Position numbers and translations under genes: made by a program
Source of the DNA: PWXP01 sp964487655
GTDB taxonomy: Bacteria > Planctomycetota > Planctomycetia > Pirellulales > Thermoguttaceae
Reading direction: 5' to 3'
Assembly (NCBI GenBank): GCA_964487655.1
Contig: CAZASB010000003.1
Coordinates: 1 to 44,778 of the forward strand
DNA length: 44,778 nt
The notes under the pieces: model-generated
The model's input: only the letters and a program-made list of their open reading frames with translations
What the model was told of the DNA's origin: nothing
The model's database searches: none
In this document: piece after piece, positions 27,717-37,104 of the stretch
How the letters are laid out: each line of letters starts with the position of its first letter
How positions within the stretch are numbered: position 1 is the stretch's first letter

Positions 27717-27836
27717 TAAGGCGATCGGCAGGTTCGAGCTTACCTGCCGAATGTAGAACAGTTGTCCCAACTGTTCCCAAACAATTGGGACAATTGTTCT
27801 ACACTGGGTATATTTCAATCTGCCGGTCGCCTAAGG
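27717..27836 (-). repeat. 120-bp palindromic element, copy B
   Basis: The exact reverse complement of 9079-9198 over all 120 bp, including the terminal inverted repeats and both internal hairpins. The flanks differ completely from those of copy A. It sits in the 210-bp gap between the convergent HD-domain and lipoprotein genes, so besides being an element it could act as a bidirectional transcription stop. Confidence 0.85.
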
Positions 27837-27869
27837 GACCGTCCGCTTCGCATCCAGCCTACCAGCCCG

Positions 27870-28568
27870 TCATGGGGATGACGTCTCGTTCAGCGCCGCG
27901 TCGATCGTTCGCTGCAGTTGGCGTCGCGTGGTGCGCGAATATTCCAGATCGAACCAAAGGATCGCGCCCTTGCCGTCGAGCACGTACGTGCGCGGCAGTC
28001 GTTCCGTGGCAAATTTCCCGAAATACGCCTTCTCGGAATCAAGCAGAATAAGGAAGTCGACGTTGGCTGCCTTTGCCGCTTCAGTCGCCTTCTCCACCGT
28101 GTCGCCCGTATTCACGGCGATAATCCGACCGCCACGTTTCGAGAGTGGTTCGGCCATTTCGCGAGCCAGATCCTCCAGCTCAACAACGGAGTGAATGACC
28201 TCGCTGTTCCAGAAGACCAAGACGGTCAGCTTCTCGCCCAAAACCTCTCGAATGGCGTGCGACTTTCCCTCGACATCGACCAGTTCGCCTTCGGGAATTG
28301 TATCACCTACGCCAACCAGGCAAGTGGCGTTGAGTGATTCGGTTAGGTTGACTTTCGGGATTGTCGGTGGCGCCGGTGGTAACTCGGGCTCTGCGGGCTT
28401 GGGCTGCTCGACAACGGCAGACGGTTGCCCAGAATCGGCGGGCCTTTCAGTTTCGGCAGACTGTGGTTCGGGCTCGTCGACCACGTCTACCGGCAGGCAT
28501 CCGCCCAAGGCGGCTGTCAGGATGAACAACGATACGAGACGCAAGGCACGGACAATGGATGTTCGCAT
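27870..28568 (-). CDS. Thioredoxin-fold lipoprotein lacking the CxxC motif
   Basis: A 232-residue TlpA/redoxin-like protein anchored as a lipoprotein: signal peptide with lipobox L21-G-G-C24, a Pro/Glu-rich linker (26-72), and then a thioredoxin fold. The fold is recognisable from 'LTVLVFWNSEVIHSVVELEDL', 'IIAVNTGD' and 'RLPRTYVLDGKGAILW' (cis-Pro loop and following strands). In TlpA-type proteins the first of these reads F-W-A-x-W-C-x-x-C; here V124 and S127 replace both cysteines, so the usual disulfide chemistry is lost. AGGAG lies about 9 nt before ATG 28568. The gene is 49 bp downstream of aspS on the same strand. A binding or structural role is inferred. Confidence 0.8.
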   Translation of the reverse strand: MRTSIVRALRLVSLFILTAALGGCLPVDVVDEPEPQSAETERPADSGQPSAVVEQPKPAEPELPPAPPTIPKVNLTESLNATCLVGVGDTIPEGELVDVEGKSHAIREVLGEKLTVLVFWNSEVIHSVVELEDLAREMAEPLSKRGGRIIAVNTGDTVEKATEAAKAANVDFLILLDSEKAYFGKFATERLPRTYVLDGKGAILWFDLEYSRTTRRQLQRTIDAALNETSSP

Positions 28569-28617
28569 GGGGACTTTCTCCTTCTGTCCTTCAGTTTCAC
28601 CCTAGAGCCAATTAAAG

Positions 28618-30381
28618 TCAACGGGGGACCTTGAGGCCCAACTCTTTGAGTTGCCGTGTATCGACATGCCCGGGCGCCCCGGTCATCAGGTCGGTCGCGC
28701 GCTGCGTCTTGGGGAACGCGATGACGTCGCGAATACTGTCCCCGCCGCCGAAAAGCGTTACCACGCGGTCCAATCCGAGTGCGATTCCTCCGTGTGGCGG
28801 CGCGCCGTACTGAAGCGCTTCGAGCAGGAAGCCGAAACGATCTCTCGCGGTGGTCTCATCAATTCCCAACAGGCCGAACACCTTGCTCTGAAGATCCGAG
28901 TTGTGGATCCGGATCGTGCCCCCGCCAGCCTCCATGCCGTTGATCACCAGGTCATACGCTTGGGCGCGGCACTGCTCCGGCACTGTGTCCAGAAGGTCGA
29001 AGTCCTGCTTGCGAGGCGCGGTGAATGGATGGTGCATGGCCGCCCAACCGCCCGTTTCGTCGTTTCGTTCAAACATGGGAAACTCGACAATCCACGAAAA
29101 ATGCATATCGCCGGGGCTATACAGTTTCAGTTCCCCCGCCAGCCGTTTGCGCAGCGCGTTGAGCGACTTGCATGTAACGTCGAACCGATCAGCGACGAAC
29201 AGCAGCAGGTCGCCCGGCTTGGCTGCCATGCGCTGGGTGATCCGCGAGAGTGAGTCGTCCGAGAAGTTTTTTGCAATGGGCGACGCAAGCTTGCCTTCGG
29301 CATCGACCTTGAACCATGCCAGCCCTCGGGCGGCAAAGTTCTCGCATACGAAGTGGGTCAACTCGTCGATGAGCTTCCGACTGTAGCGGTCGGCAGCGCC
29401 CTTGGCGTTGATACCCCGCACACGCCCGCCGCCTTCCGCCGTGTTGCGAAACACCTGGAACCCAACCTCGCGCGCAATGTCGGTCAGGTCGACAATCTCC
29501 ATGCCGAATCGCAGGTCCGGCGCGTCATGCCCGAAACGCTCCATCGCCTCGTCGTAGGTCATGCGAGGCAACGGCAACGTCAGTTCCAGACCGAGAATCT
29601 CCTTGGCAAGCCGCGCTACCAGGCCGTCAATGACGCCCATGATGTCGTCCGCGTCAATGAACGACATCTCCAGGTCGAGTTGAGTGAACTCCGGTTGCCG
29701 GTCGGCACGTAAGTCTTCATCGCGGAAGCAGCGAGCAATTTGCGAGTAGCGGTCGTAGCCGGCCACCATCAGAATCTGCTTGTACAACTGCGGCGATTGC
29801 GGCAGTGCGTAGAACATGCCCGGCTGCACTCGGCTAGGCACTAGGTAGTCGCGGGCACCCTCGGGTGTGCTCCGGCCGAGTACGGGCGTTTCCACGTCAA
29901 TGAACCCCAGTTCGTCCACGTAGTCGCGCATGATCTTCACGATCCGATGCCGCAGCATGAGCGTTTGCTGCATCTTCGGCCGACGAAGGTCCAAATACCG
30001 ATGCTTCAGGCGGACATCCTCACCGGGTAGCTCCTTCGCCGTTGGATGGAACGGCGGGGTCCGGCTCTTGTTCAGTAGCTCCAGGCGCCGTGCTCGAACC
30101 TCGATCTCGCCGGTCGATAGCTTTGGATTGACGGTTCCTTCTGGTCGAGAGGAAACGACCCCAGTCACCAGGATGACATCCTCGCCTCGCAGGGGTTTCG
30201 CCTGGGGCAGAAGGTCATCGCCGCCTTCCGGGGCAAAGACCACCTGGGTCTCGCCATAACGATCCCGTAAGTTAACAAACAGCACGCCACTGTGGTCGCG
30301 GCAAGTATCAACCCAGCCGCACACGGTGACGGTTTGGCCTTCGTGTTCCGTGCGGAGTTCTCCGCAAGTATGAGTTCTCAA
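28618..30381 (-). CDS. aspS: Aspartyl-tRNA synthetase
   Basis: A class II synthetase that charges tRNA-Asp (and possibly tRNA-Asn). The 587-residue length and domain order are of the bacterial type: N-terminal OB-fold ('VTVCGWVDTCRDHSGVLFVNLRDRYG'), motif 2 ('CFRDEDLRADRQPEFTQLD'), a GAD insertion domain and motif 3 ('GGIALGLDRV'). No ATG lies at the expected N-terminus 'LRTHTCGELR'. Two TTG codons (30384 and 30381) are preceded by GGAGAGAG, so a TTG start is chosen. The upstream ATG at 30435 would add 18 residues not typical of the family. It lies between the giant membrane protein and the lipoprotein gene, all on the minus strand. Confidence 0.93.
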   Translation of the reverse strand: MRTHTCGELRTEHEGQTVTVCGWVDTCRDHSGVLFVNLRDRYGETQVVFAPEGGDDLLPQAKPLRGEDVILVTGVVSSRPEGTVNPKLSTGEIEVRARRLELLNKSRTPPFHPTAKELPGEDVRLKHRYLDLRRPKMQQTLMLRHRIVKIMRDYVDELGFIDVETPVLGRSTPEGARDYLVPSRVQPGMFYALPQSPQLYKQILMVAGYDRYSQIARCFRDEDLRADRQPEFTQLDLEMSFIDADDIMGVIDGLVARLAKEILGLELTLPLPRMTYDEAMERFGHDAPDLRFGMEIVDLTDIAREVGFQVFRNTAEGGGRVRGINAKGAADRYSRKLIDELTHFVCENFAARGLAWFKVDAEGKLASPIAKNFSDDSLSRITQRMAAKPGDLLLFVADRFDVTCKSLNALRKRLAGELKLYSPGDMHFSWIVEFPMFERNDETGGWAAMHHPFTAPRKQDFDLLDTVPEQCRAQAYDLVINGMEAGGGTIRIHNSDLQSKVFGLLGIDETTARDRFGFLLEALQYGAPPHGGIALGLDRVVTLFGGGDSIRDVIAFPKTQRATDLMTGAPGHVDTRQLKELGLKVPR

Positions 30382-30495
30382 CAAGGTATTCTCTCTCCGC
30401 AAGACGGGTGATGATCGCACACATGATGGACACACACGAGTTTCGGCAATTCTAGCCTCATTGAGGGATTTCGGGTAGGACCCCGCTAGGCCGGG

Positions 30496-33400
30496 TCACC
30501 GTTCCCACTGTCGGAGTTTCTGGGCGGCGGCGATGAAGGCGTCGCGGCGACGCTCGAAGATGGTGAACAGGAAGAGGATCACGATACCAAGCAGGATGCA
30601 GCAGACCCAGAATAGCCACATGTGCCCTTGTTCGAACGCGGCATAACCGACCATTCGCACGATGACGACCGCCAGGAAGGTCATGCCCAGGCAAACGTAG
30701 CCGCGAATGCGGAACGCCACTCCCACGAAAATGCCCGCTACCGAAAAGATCAGCAAGGCAAGCGGCAGCCAAATCGAGTGCCCGATGCCGCGTAGGAACT
30801 CGGTGGTCGAGGCAATGTAGATGACCGACAGCCCGATGTAACGCAATGCCTCGCGCTGCCGGACGTTAAGACGCGGCCGTTCCAACCGTTCGGCCACGAG
30901 CATGGCTAGCGCGGGCGGAATGAGCCACAACTGCGGATGCGCAAAGAAATCAAGGCTTTGCCGGTCTAGTACGACCCAAAGTGCCACGCTCCCAGTTATC
31001 AGGGTCAGGAAACCGAGCAAGATCGACATGGGCTTCATGGCCGCCTGGACTCCATAGAAGAGGACCATCAGTAGCCACAAGGCAGGCGTACTCCCGGTCA
31101 GGCCCACGAGTGAATCGGGCGGCGATACAAACCAGAATCCGGCCATTGGAATCAGTGGTAATGCAAGAGCCGTATTACGCAACGGCTCGCCAAGGACCGG
31201 CAGCTTGGCACGGTGGAACCACTTGCTCACGCCTACGCCGGCAAATGCCACGACCATGACGAGGAACATCCAGTACTGCTCGATCAGTCCCAGGCGGAAC
31301 CACTGTGGCTCGCAGAGCCAGACGTGCAGTCCACTCATTGCGACGATCGCCTCGGCCACGTAGACGAGCACGGGCGGCGCCAGCTCGGGCGGGTCGAAAA
31401 AGTCGACGCGATCTCCTGCCGACAATGAACCAGCATCTTGGGAGCCGGCGGCACGAAGGGCATGGACCAGGCAGGCAATGGCAAGCAGCAGCAGGAGCAC
31501 CGGAACCGCGATGACCGAAAACATGGCCACGGGCGCTCCGGAAGTCGGATGGAACTGAATCACCTCGCCCATCAGCAAGGTAGGCAAGGCCACTGCCGTA
31601 ATCGCTCCAAATACCGGCGCGACATCGCTGCCAACGGCAAGCCAGTCGCCGGAACGCGGCAAGACACGTTTCAAGCCAAAATGACTCAGTAAGGTGAGCA
31701 TGGCCGCTCCGGTGACCAGTATCGCGCAGCGATTGAGCCACGGAGCCATGGCCGCAGGCGCGCCGACGGTCGCGTCGAGCGACGCTAACCCGAGGGTTAA
31801 GTTCAACAGGAAACCGGCCCCAAATGCAGCGGTCTGCCAGACGCGTCGCCGAGAACCTTGAGCTTGCCACGCCATCGTAATGGCTACGCCTAAAAGGATC
31901 AATGATGTGGGTGGCCCGGTCCGCCGTCCGTGGAAATCGAACAGAGCCGTTTCGGTGCCGACGCCGTCGTTTTGGACGTCGAACGCCACCCAAAACGCTA
32001 ATGAAGCGACGATTACGCCGAAAAACGCCTGGCACAAGTGGAACCAGTCCGCAGACCATCGTTCCTCGTTGAGAATGCCCAAAGCGCGCCATACCCGGCC
32101 CATTCGGCTGAACCACCAGCCGAGGATGCCTGCCACAATCATGACGCCGCCTACTTCTGGGGCCAAGTTCCACAAGTACTCCCGCGGACCCATCTCGCGA
32201 TACCTCAGCCATAGCCCTTCCGCCGCAAGCCCCAGGAAATAGAGCGCAGCCAGAGGGAATCGCGCGGAAGAATCCCACAGGCAGAATACAACGGCGGCCG
32301 CCACGACGAGAAGGCAAATACCATCGAGTTGTCCAACGGGAACCCGGTAATCGATGAAAATATTCCCCACCGCGCCGACGGTAACCAAAACGAGCATGAG
32401 GCTCACGGCGGCCAGAACCACCAAATGACTCGGCGCCAATTCCACATCACCGAATGACAACGAGGGCGTGCGTTTCGGCAGGGCCAGTTTTAACGCCGTC
32501 CAGAAGGCGGCCGTTGCCGCCAATGCAAGTGCTTGACTCAACAGGAGCCCGTGCCAGTCCAGTGGCCCGGGTATCTGCCATATCACCAACCCGACCAAGT
32601 TGACTACAAGGCAAGATGCCAGCGCGTATCCGCCGGACCGTTCGCCAGTCGCGGTCCCGATAAGGGCAATTGTCAGCAGCAGCAGGGGAATCAGGTAGCT
32701 CGCACGATCTCCCAAGGCATATAGCAGGCTCTCAGTCAGGGGACCTCGCGGCGTAACGTACTCGACGTGCAGCATGGCGGCCAACAATGTGATTCCGACC
32801 ACCGGTAGCAGACCCAGCACGATCATCGCCGCACGGGCAAGCTGATCGGAGGCCACGAATGCCGAGGAGTGGTCTGCCGTAGCACTCCCTTCCCTCCGTA
32901 CGCCCAGGGCATTGGCCAAGCGAGCGATTCCGCCACGACACCACAAGGCGGCTGCAACGCAAAGGAAGTACACGGCGGCGGCCCATCGCAAGATCGTCGC
33001 CACGGCCACGTCGCCTATTCCGTATGATGCCAGAAGCCAAGGTATAGTGCCTAGAAGCATCAGGCCGCTGAGCAGTTCGAGCTTGCCCCAACGGTTCCAA
33101 AGATCGACGAGCAGTCCGCCAGCCAGCAGTGCAAGTAGCAGCCACGCGCTGCCGGCGCCCACGGTGAACGCCCCTTCCTCGATCGGTCCAACCGAGAGCC
33201 CAAGCTCGCGAGCCACCTCGGGCGCAAGCCACAGTGCGGCTAGCGACAACTGTAGAAAGACCATGCCGTGACGCAACGCGACATCAAGGCTCGGTCTGGC
33301 TACGAGCAGCCGGCGGTAATTTCGTGTCAGATGGATTGAGTAGCCGACGCGATTCACCTCTTGGCCTACCCCCTCGGGCTCGTCAGGCAAACCGACAAAC

Positions 33401-34503
33401 GGTCGATTCACAAGGCGCAGTACTGCCCAGGGAAGCATTACCGCGGCCAAGCTGATGCTATAGACGTGGAGGCAAGCCGGCTGGAGCCAATCGAATGGCA
33501 GATTGACCCCGCGAATTTCGAGCCACACCGTTGTGCCAGTTATCGCAGCGCCCGTTAATACAGCCAGATGGGCGTTGAAAGCCACCCTGTTTCCGCTCCG
33601 CACGGCAAAGACCAACCAGATCGCGCCCAGCCAGAGCAATCCGCTGAAGAACGTCCAGTTCGTTTGCCACACGAGCGGCAGGATCAGCACGAGCAGCACG
33701 CTGCCCAGCAGTGCGCTGTTGGCCAGAGGCTCGACGAATGCGCGTGCAAGCCGCCGGCGAATCGGATCGGCCCGCTGGTGAGCCAAAGCATCGATTACCA
33801 AGGCGGCAAATAATGCACAGGCGCCAGTTCCATACAAAGCGTACAGCACGGCGGCGCGCGTGACGGCGGACTCGCCTGACGTCAGCCCGTGGTAGCTCAC
33901 CAGTATCAAGCTTACGACGGCTACCACGGCCGCGCCGGCGGCATAGGCTGCGCCGTGCCGTGGATCACGCATTCGCGCCAGCAGGAAAGATACTAGACTG
34001 AAGGCAATGAGTAGGCCGGCCAATGCCGTCCCACTTTGCGCGGCTACCGCCAAGTTGAGTAAAGTTGGGCCAATATCTGGCTGGGTAACGCCTGCCAGAT
34101 TGCCAATCGCCCAATGAAACCCGACTAGATAGCTTAGCGTGAGGTAGACCATTACGCCAGCGTGGACCGCTGGGAACCGGTATCGAACGGCGGCCAGCGC
34201 CAGCCCGGTCGCGTTGAATAATCCTACGGCAACGAGGGCCTGCGGTTGGGGCCACACGAGGCCAAGGGCCGAAAGTTGCAGCACAACGGCCAGCAGCGCA
34301 ATCACGACACCGGCCGCGCGATAGGACGCCGCTGCCGTATCTCCCAAGCTCGGCCATCTGCCGAGGGCTGAGTACGGCGAGGGCGGATCGTCGCCGCTCA
34401 GCCGGTTTGTGGCAGTCACACGCATCAGCCGAAGGCCAATCGCTAGGATTGGCATGGCTGTCAACGCCACGGGAATGGCCAGCAGGAAAAGTGGTTTAAT
34501 CAC
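30496..34503 (-). CDS. Very large multi-pass membrane protein (about 1335 aa)
   Basis: A polytopic membrane protein that is hydrophobic from end to end, with more than 30 likely transmembrane helices separated by short polar loops. No periplasmic or catalytic domain and no ATPase motif is seen. The C-terminus ends with a basic cytoplasmic-looking tail ('FERRRDAFIAAAQKLRQWER'). I do not recognise the family. The frame is open up to 34680, but that part runs through an inverted-repeat element (34594-34738). The GTG at 34503, just before the first hydrophobic helix ('IKPLFLLAIPVAL'), is therefore preferred; ATG 34455 is an alternative. aspS begins 114 bp downstream on the same strand. Confidence 0.7.
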   Translation of the reverse strand: MIKPLFLLAIPVALTAMPILAIGLRLMRVTATNRLSGDDPPSPYSALGRWPSLGDTAAASYRAAGVVIALLAVVLQLSALGLVWPQPQALVAVGLFNATGLALAAVRYRFPAVHAGVMVYLTLSYLVGFHWAIGNLAGVTQPDIGPTLLNLAVAAQSGTALAGLLIAFSLVSFLLARMRDPRHGAAYAAGAAVVAVVSLILVSYHGLTSGESAVTRAAVLYALYGTGACALFAALVIDALAHQRADPIRRRLARAFVEPLANSALLGSVLLVLILPLVWQTNWTFFSGLLWLGAIWLVFAVRSGNRVAFNAHLAVLTGAAITGTTVWLEIRGVNLPFDWLQPACLHVYSISLAAVMLPWAVLRLVNRPFVGLPDEPEGVGQEVNRVGYSIHLTRNYRRLLVARPSLDVALRHGMVFLQLSLAALWLAPEVARELGLSVGPIEEGAFTVGAGSAWLLLALLAGGLLVDLWNRWGKLELLSGLMLLGTIPWLLASYGIGDVAVATILRWAAAVYFLCVAAALWCRGGIARLANALGVRREGSATADHSSAFVASDQLARAAMIVLGLLPVVGITLLAAMLHVEYVTPRGPLTESLLYALGDRASYLIPLLLLTIALIGTATGERSGGYALASCLVVNLVGLVIWQIPGPLDWHGLLLSQALALAATAAFWTALKLALPKRTPSLSFGDVELAPSHLVVLAAVSLMLVLVTVGAVGNIFIDYRVPVGQLDGICLLVVAAAVVFCLWDSSARFPLAALYFLGLAAEGLWLRYREMGPREYLWNLAPEVGGVMIVAGILGWWFSRMGRVWRALGILNEERWSADWFHLCQAFFGVIVASLAFWVAFDVQNDGVGTETALFDFHGRRTGPPTSLILLGVAITMAWQAQGSRRRVWQTAAFGAGFLLNLTLGLASLDATVGAPAAMAPWLNRCAILVTGAAMLTLLSHFGLKRVLPRSGDWLAVGSDVAPVFGAITAVALPTLLMGEVIQFHPTSGAPVAMFSVIAVPVLLLLLAIACLVHALRAAGSQDAGSLSAGDRVDFFDPPELAPPVLVYVAEAIVAMSGLHVWLCEPQWFRLGLIEQYWMFLVMVVAFAGVGVSKWFHRAKLPVLGEPLRNTALALPLIPMAGFWFVSPPDSLVGLTGSTPALWLLMVLFYGVQAAMKPMSILLGFLTLITGSVALWVVLDRQSLDFFAHPQLWLIPPALAMLVAERLERPRLNVRQREALRYIGLSVIYIASTTEFLRGIGHSIWLPLALLIFSVAGIFVGVAFRIRGYVCLGMTFLAVVIVRMVGYAAFEQGHMWLFWVCCILLGIVILFLFTIFERRRDAFIAAAQKLRQWER

Positions 34504-34593
34504 GATGTAGCTTTGGCCCAAGCACCGGACCGCTGAAGTATCGCATTCGGTGCCCCGTATCAGGAGTATCAGGACGCCGAAGATGTTGAAATG

Positions 34594-34738
34594 GTAACCG
34601 TTCACGGGGCGGCGTAGGCAGTTTTCGCCGCTAAATGCGAAGGGGACAGTCCCATTTTCGCGGCGGAAACAGTGGATCATTGGGAAAGAACGCCCTTTGT
34701 GCCGCGAAAATTGGGACAGTCCCCCTGTGAACGGTTAC
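34594..34738. repeat. 145-bp inverted-repeat element (MITE/REP-like)
   Basis: The outer ends are inverted repeats: GTAACCGTTCACGGGG (34594-34609) against the complement of CCCCTGTGAACGGTTAC (34722-34738), with one base gap. A second inner pair lies at 34642-34664 (GGGGACAGTCCC plus ATTTTCGCGGC) and 34701-34724. The whole unit can fold into one long hairpin. It has no ORF of its own. It differs in sequence from the 120-bp element. Confidence 0.75.
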
Positions 34739-35118
34739 TTGAAATGTAACGCGCAGCGCGGTTTTTCGCACGGGATGCCCCCTGTTTTCTCCATGCAGAT
34801 CGATTTTTGTGAAAAGAGCCCCTAAATCCGCCATAATGCGAGGGCGAAAGCCGGCGCTGGAGCCATGCTTTTGAGTGAATGCGCACCCTACTGTCTGATC
34901 TCACTACGTCCGGCGGCTTGCATACCATTGCATTGGCATTCGAGGGAATGTATCCTTCGTAGCGGCTATATGGGATACGAAAGTTTCACCGGTGGCGAAA
35001 ACCGGGGGTCTTGGGCAATCAGGGGTCAACCATCGGTATCCTCGGGGCCGATGGAACATACCAGGGCAAGCTCCGGGGACTGGCTGTTGTATCATTTCCT
35101 GAAGTCCCGTACAATGAC

Positions 35119-35166
35119 TGTAGAGCTATAGTGGACTGCGGACTACAGAGCTATGGTGAACTGCGG
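35119..35166 (+). repeat. Short direct near-repeat before signalling gene
   Basis: Two adjacent copies of about 22 bp share the pattern agagctat(a/g)gtg(g/a)actgcgg. They lie 40-90 nt before the start codon of the PAS-GAF-receiver gene. They could be tandem protein-binding sites or a chance duplication. Confidence 0.35.
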
Positions 35167-35206
35167 TGTGTGCCGGGCGAGCAAGCCCGTACTATGTGAT
35201 TGCTTC

Positions 35207-36904
35207 ATGTCGGCGAAGCCCAAGATACTACTGGTTTGCGACTGTCGAGACGATGCCGGGCTAGTTCTTGCCGAGCTGGCCGACTCGCATGAGTTGGTTA
35301 CGGTACAAAACCCCGTGCGGGCGTTGGCGCTGTTGACGCGAGATAGGTTCGATGGAATCTATGTTGCCTCGGAGTACATGCAGCAAGCGCTCGACTTGGC
35401 TCGTTTGATGCGGAACGAGCAAATTCTCGAAGGAATGCCGGACGGCGTCGTGCTGCTCGATTCGGAGAACAGCATACTTTGGAGTAATGGCCGTCTGGGC
35501 GAGTGGACTGGCTGCCAATCGGTCTTGGGCCAGAATTTCTATTCAGTGCTGGGTAGTCCTGAGATTCTTGGCCCGGACTTCTGCCCGTTCCACACCGCTC
35601 TGGCCACGTGTCAGGGCACAACCTCGACGCTCCGCAGTGGTGACGGCCGCTACTTTCACCTGCACGCCGCGCCGCTGCGCGAGCTGGCGGGAACCTGCCG
35701 CCATCTGATCGTGACGGTTCGCGACGTGACTCTGGAGGTGCAGCAGCAACAGAAACTGGCCGCCATCCACCAAGCAGGCATGGAATTAGCCAACCTGACG
35801 CCTGAAGAGCTGCGTCACATGGATGTGAAGGAGCGAGTCGAGCTGTTGAAGTCAAATATTCTCCATTATACGAAGGACCTGCTGCACTTCGACGTTGTGG
35901 AGATTCGGTTGTTGGACCAGAAGACGGCCCGGCTGGAACCCTTGCTGGCCGAGGGGATGGAGGACGAGGCGGCCGATCGCGTCCTCTATGCGCAGCCGCA
36001 GAACAACGGCGTCACCGGATTCGTGGCCGCAACCGGCAAGAGCTATCTGTGCGAAGACACCACCGAGGATCCGCTATACCTCGAAGGTGCGAAGAACGCC
36101 AAGAGTTCGCTAACCGTGCCCCTGGTGCTGCACGACGACGTGATTGGAACGTTCAATGTGGAGAGTCCCAGGCCGCGAGCGTTCGTGGAAAGCGACCTCC
36201 AGTTCCTCGAGATATTCAGCCGCGACGTGGCCGTGGCGCTGAATCAACTCGAATTGCTCGTGGCGGAAAAGGCCACCACGGCTGCTGAAAGCTGCGAGGC
36301 CATCCATAGCGCCGTGGCACTGCCCATCGACGAGATTCTCAACGACGCGGTCAACGTCATGGAACGCTACATCGGCCACGAGCCGGAAGTGGTTGAACGG
36401 ATTCAGCGGATACTGCGCAACGCTCGCGACATCAAGCAGGTAATCCAGGAGGTAGGTAAGACGTTGGCGCCCGCCCACGCTCAACCGCAAATTGAAGAAG
36501 ATCGGTCGCTCCTGCGAGGGAAGCGAGTCCTGGTGGTCGATGCCGACGAAACCGTGCGCAGCGCCGCTCACGCGCTGCTGGAGCGGTACGGATGCGTGAT
36601 CGAGACAGCCCACGACGGCGCCGAGGCAATCTTCATGGTGCGAGCCGCGCCGGGCAGCGACTACGATGTGATCATCGCCGATATCCGCCTGCCGGACATG
36701 AAGGGATACGACTTCATGCTCAAGCTGCGAGAGATTATCGATCCAGTTCCTCTCGTGCTGATGACCGGCTTCGGCTACGATCCGGGCCACTCCATCGTCA
36801 AGGCCCGCCAGGCAGGTCTACAGGCCGTGCTCTATAAACCGTTCCGACTCGACCAGTTGCTGAGCACCATCGAGCAGATCATCCAGACCCACGATCCAGC
36901 CTAG
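35207..36904 (+). CDS. Pseudoreceiver-PAS-GAF-receiver signalling protein (565 aa)
   Basis: A cytoplasmic signalling protein. Residues 5-65 resemble a receiver domain that lacks the phospho-acceptor ('FDGIYVASEYM'). A PAS domain covers about 70-185 ('ILEGMPDGVVLLDSENSILWSN') and a GAF domain about 205-355. A helical hairpin at about 355-425 ('AIHSAVALPIDEILNDAVNV', then 'RIQRILRNARDIKQVIQEV') looks like the dimerisation part of a histidine kinase, but no ATP-binding domain follows. The C-terminal receiver (about 440-565) is complete: acidic pocket 'DADE', D492 in 'IADIRLPD', Thr in 'LMTGFG' and K544 in 'YKPF'. There is no DNA-binding output domain. I start at ATG 35207, since the preceding 18 codons are Cys-rich and unlike the family. 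No partner kinase is nearby. Confidence 0.82.
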   Translation: MSAKPKILLVCDCRDDAGLVLAELADSHELVTVQNPVRALALLTRDRFDGIYVASEYMQQALDLARLMRNEQILEGMPDGVVLLDSENSILWSNGRLGEWTGCQSVLGQNFYSVLGSPEILGPDFCPFHTALATCQGTTSTLRSGDGRYFHLHAAPLRELAGTCRHLIVTVRDVTLEVQQQQKLAAIHQAGMELANLTPEELRHMDVKERVELLKSNILHYTKDLLHFDVVEIRLLDQKTARLEPLLAEGMEDEAADRVLYAQPQNNGVTGFVAATGKSYLCEDTTEDPLYLEGAKNAKSSLTVPLVLHDDVIGTFNVESPRPRAFVESDLQFLEIFSRDVAVALNQLELLVAEKATTAAESCEAIHSAVALPIDEILNDAVNVMERYIGHEPEVVERIQRILRNARDIKQVIQEVGKTLAPAHAQPQIEEDRSLLRGKRVLVVDADETVRSAAHALLERYGCVIETAHDGAEAIFMVRAAPGSDYDVIIADIRLPDMKGYDFMLKLREIIDPVPLVLMTGFGYDPGHSIVKARQAGLQAVLYKPFRLDQLLSTIEQIIQTHDPA

Positions 36905-37104
36905 CAGGCCGCAGTCGAATAGGCCGGACAGAGCTTTCTGAACGAGCGAGCGAGATCAGACTTGGTCGTCATTGGCGACGTTGAACGGCGCGCCGCTTTT
37001 GGCCGAGACGGTGCCAAGGGTAATCACGATCGGCCGTTCGGGGCACCTCGTTGAACGCCGCGCGGCATGGCGCGAGCGTTCGCGGAGAGCGACTCGCCAA
37101 AACG

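Larger units (their letters stand above)
34504..35206. other. Intergenic, 703 bp, with inverted-repeat element
   Basis: A divergent region between the giant membrane protein and the PAS-GAF-receiver gene. It contains the 145-bp element listed separately. The rest (34739-35206) is less GC-rich and shows no convincing frame, tRNA or terminator. Short related phrases 'gtagagctatagtggactgcgg' and 'agagctatggtgaactgcgg' (35119-35166) form a direct near-repeat just before the next gene. Confidence 0.5.
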
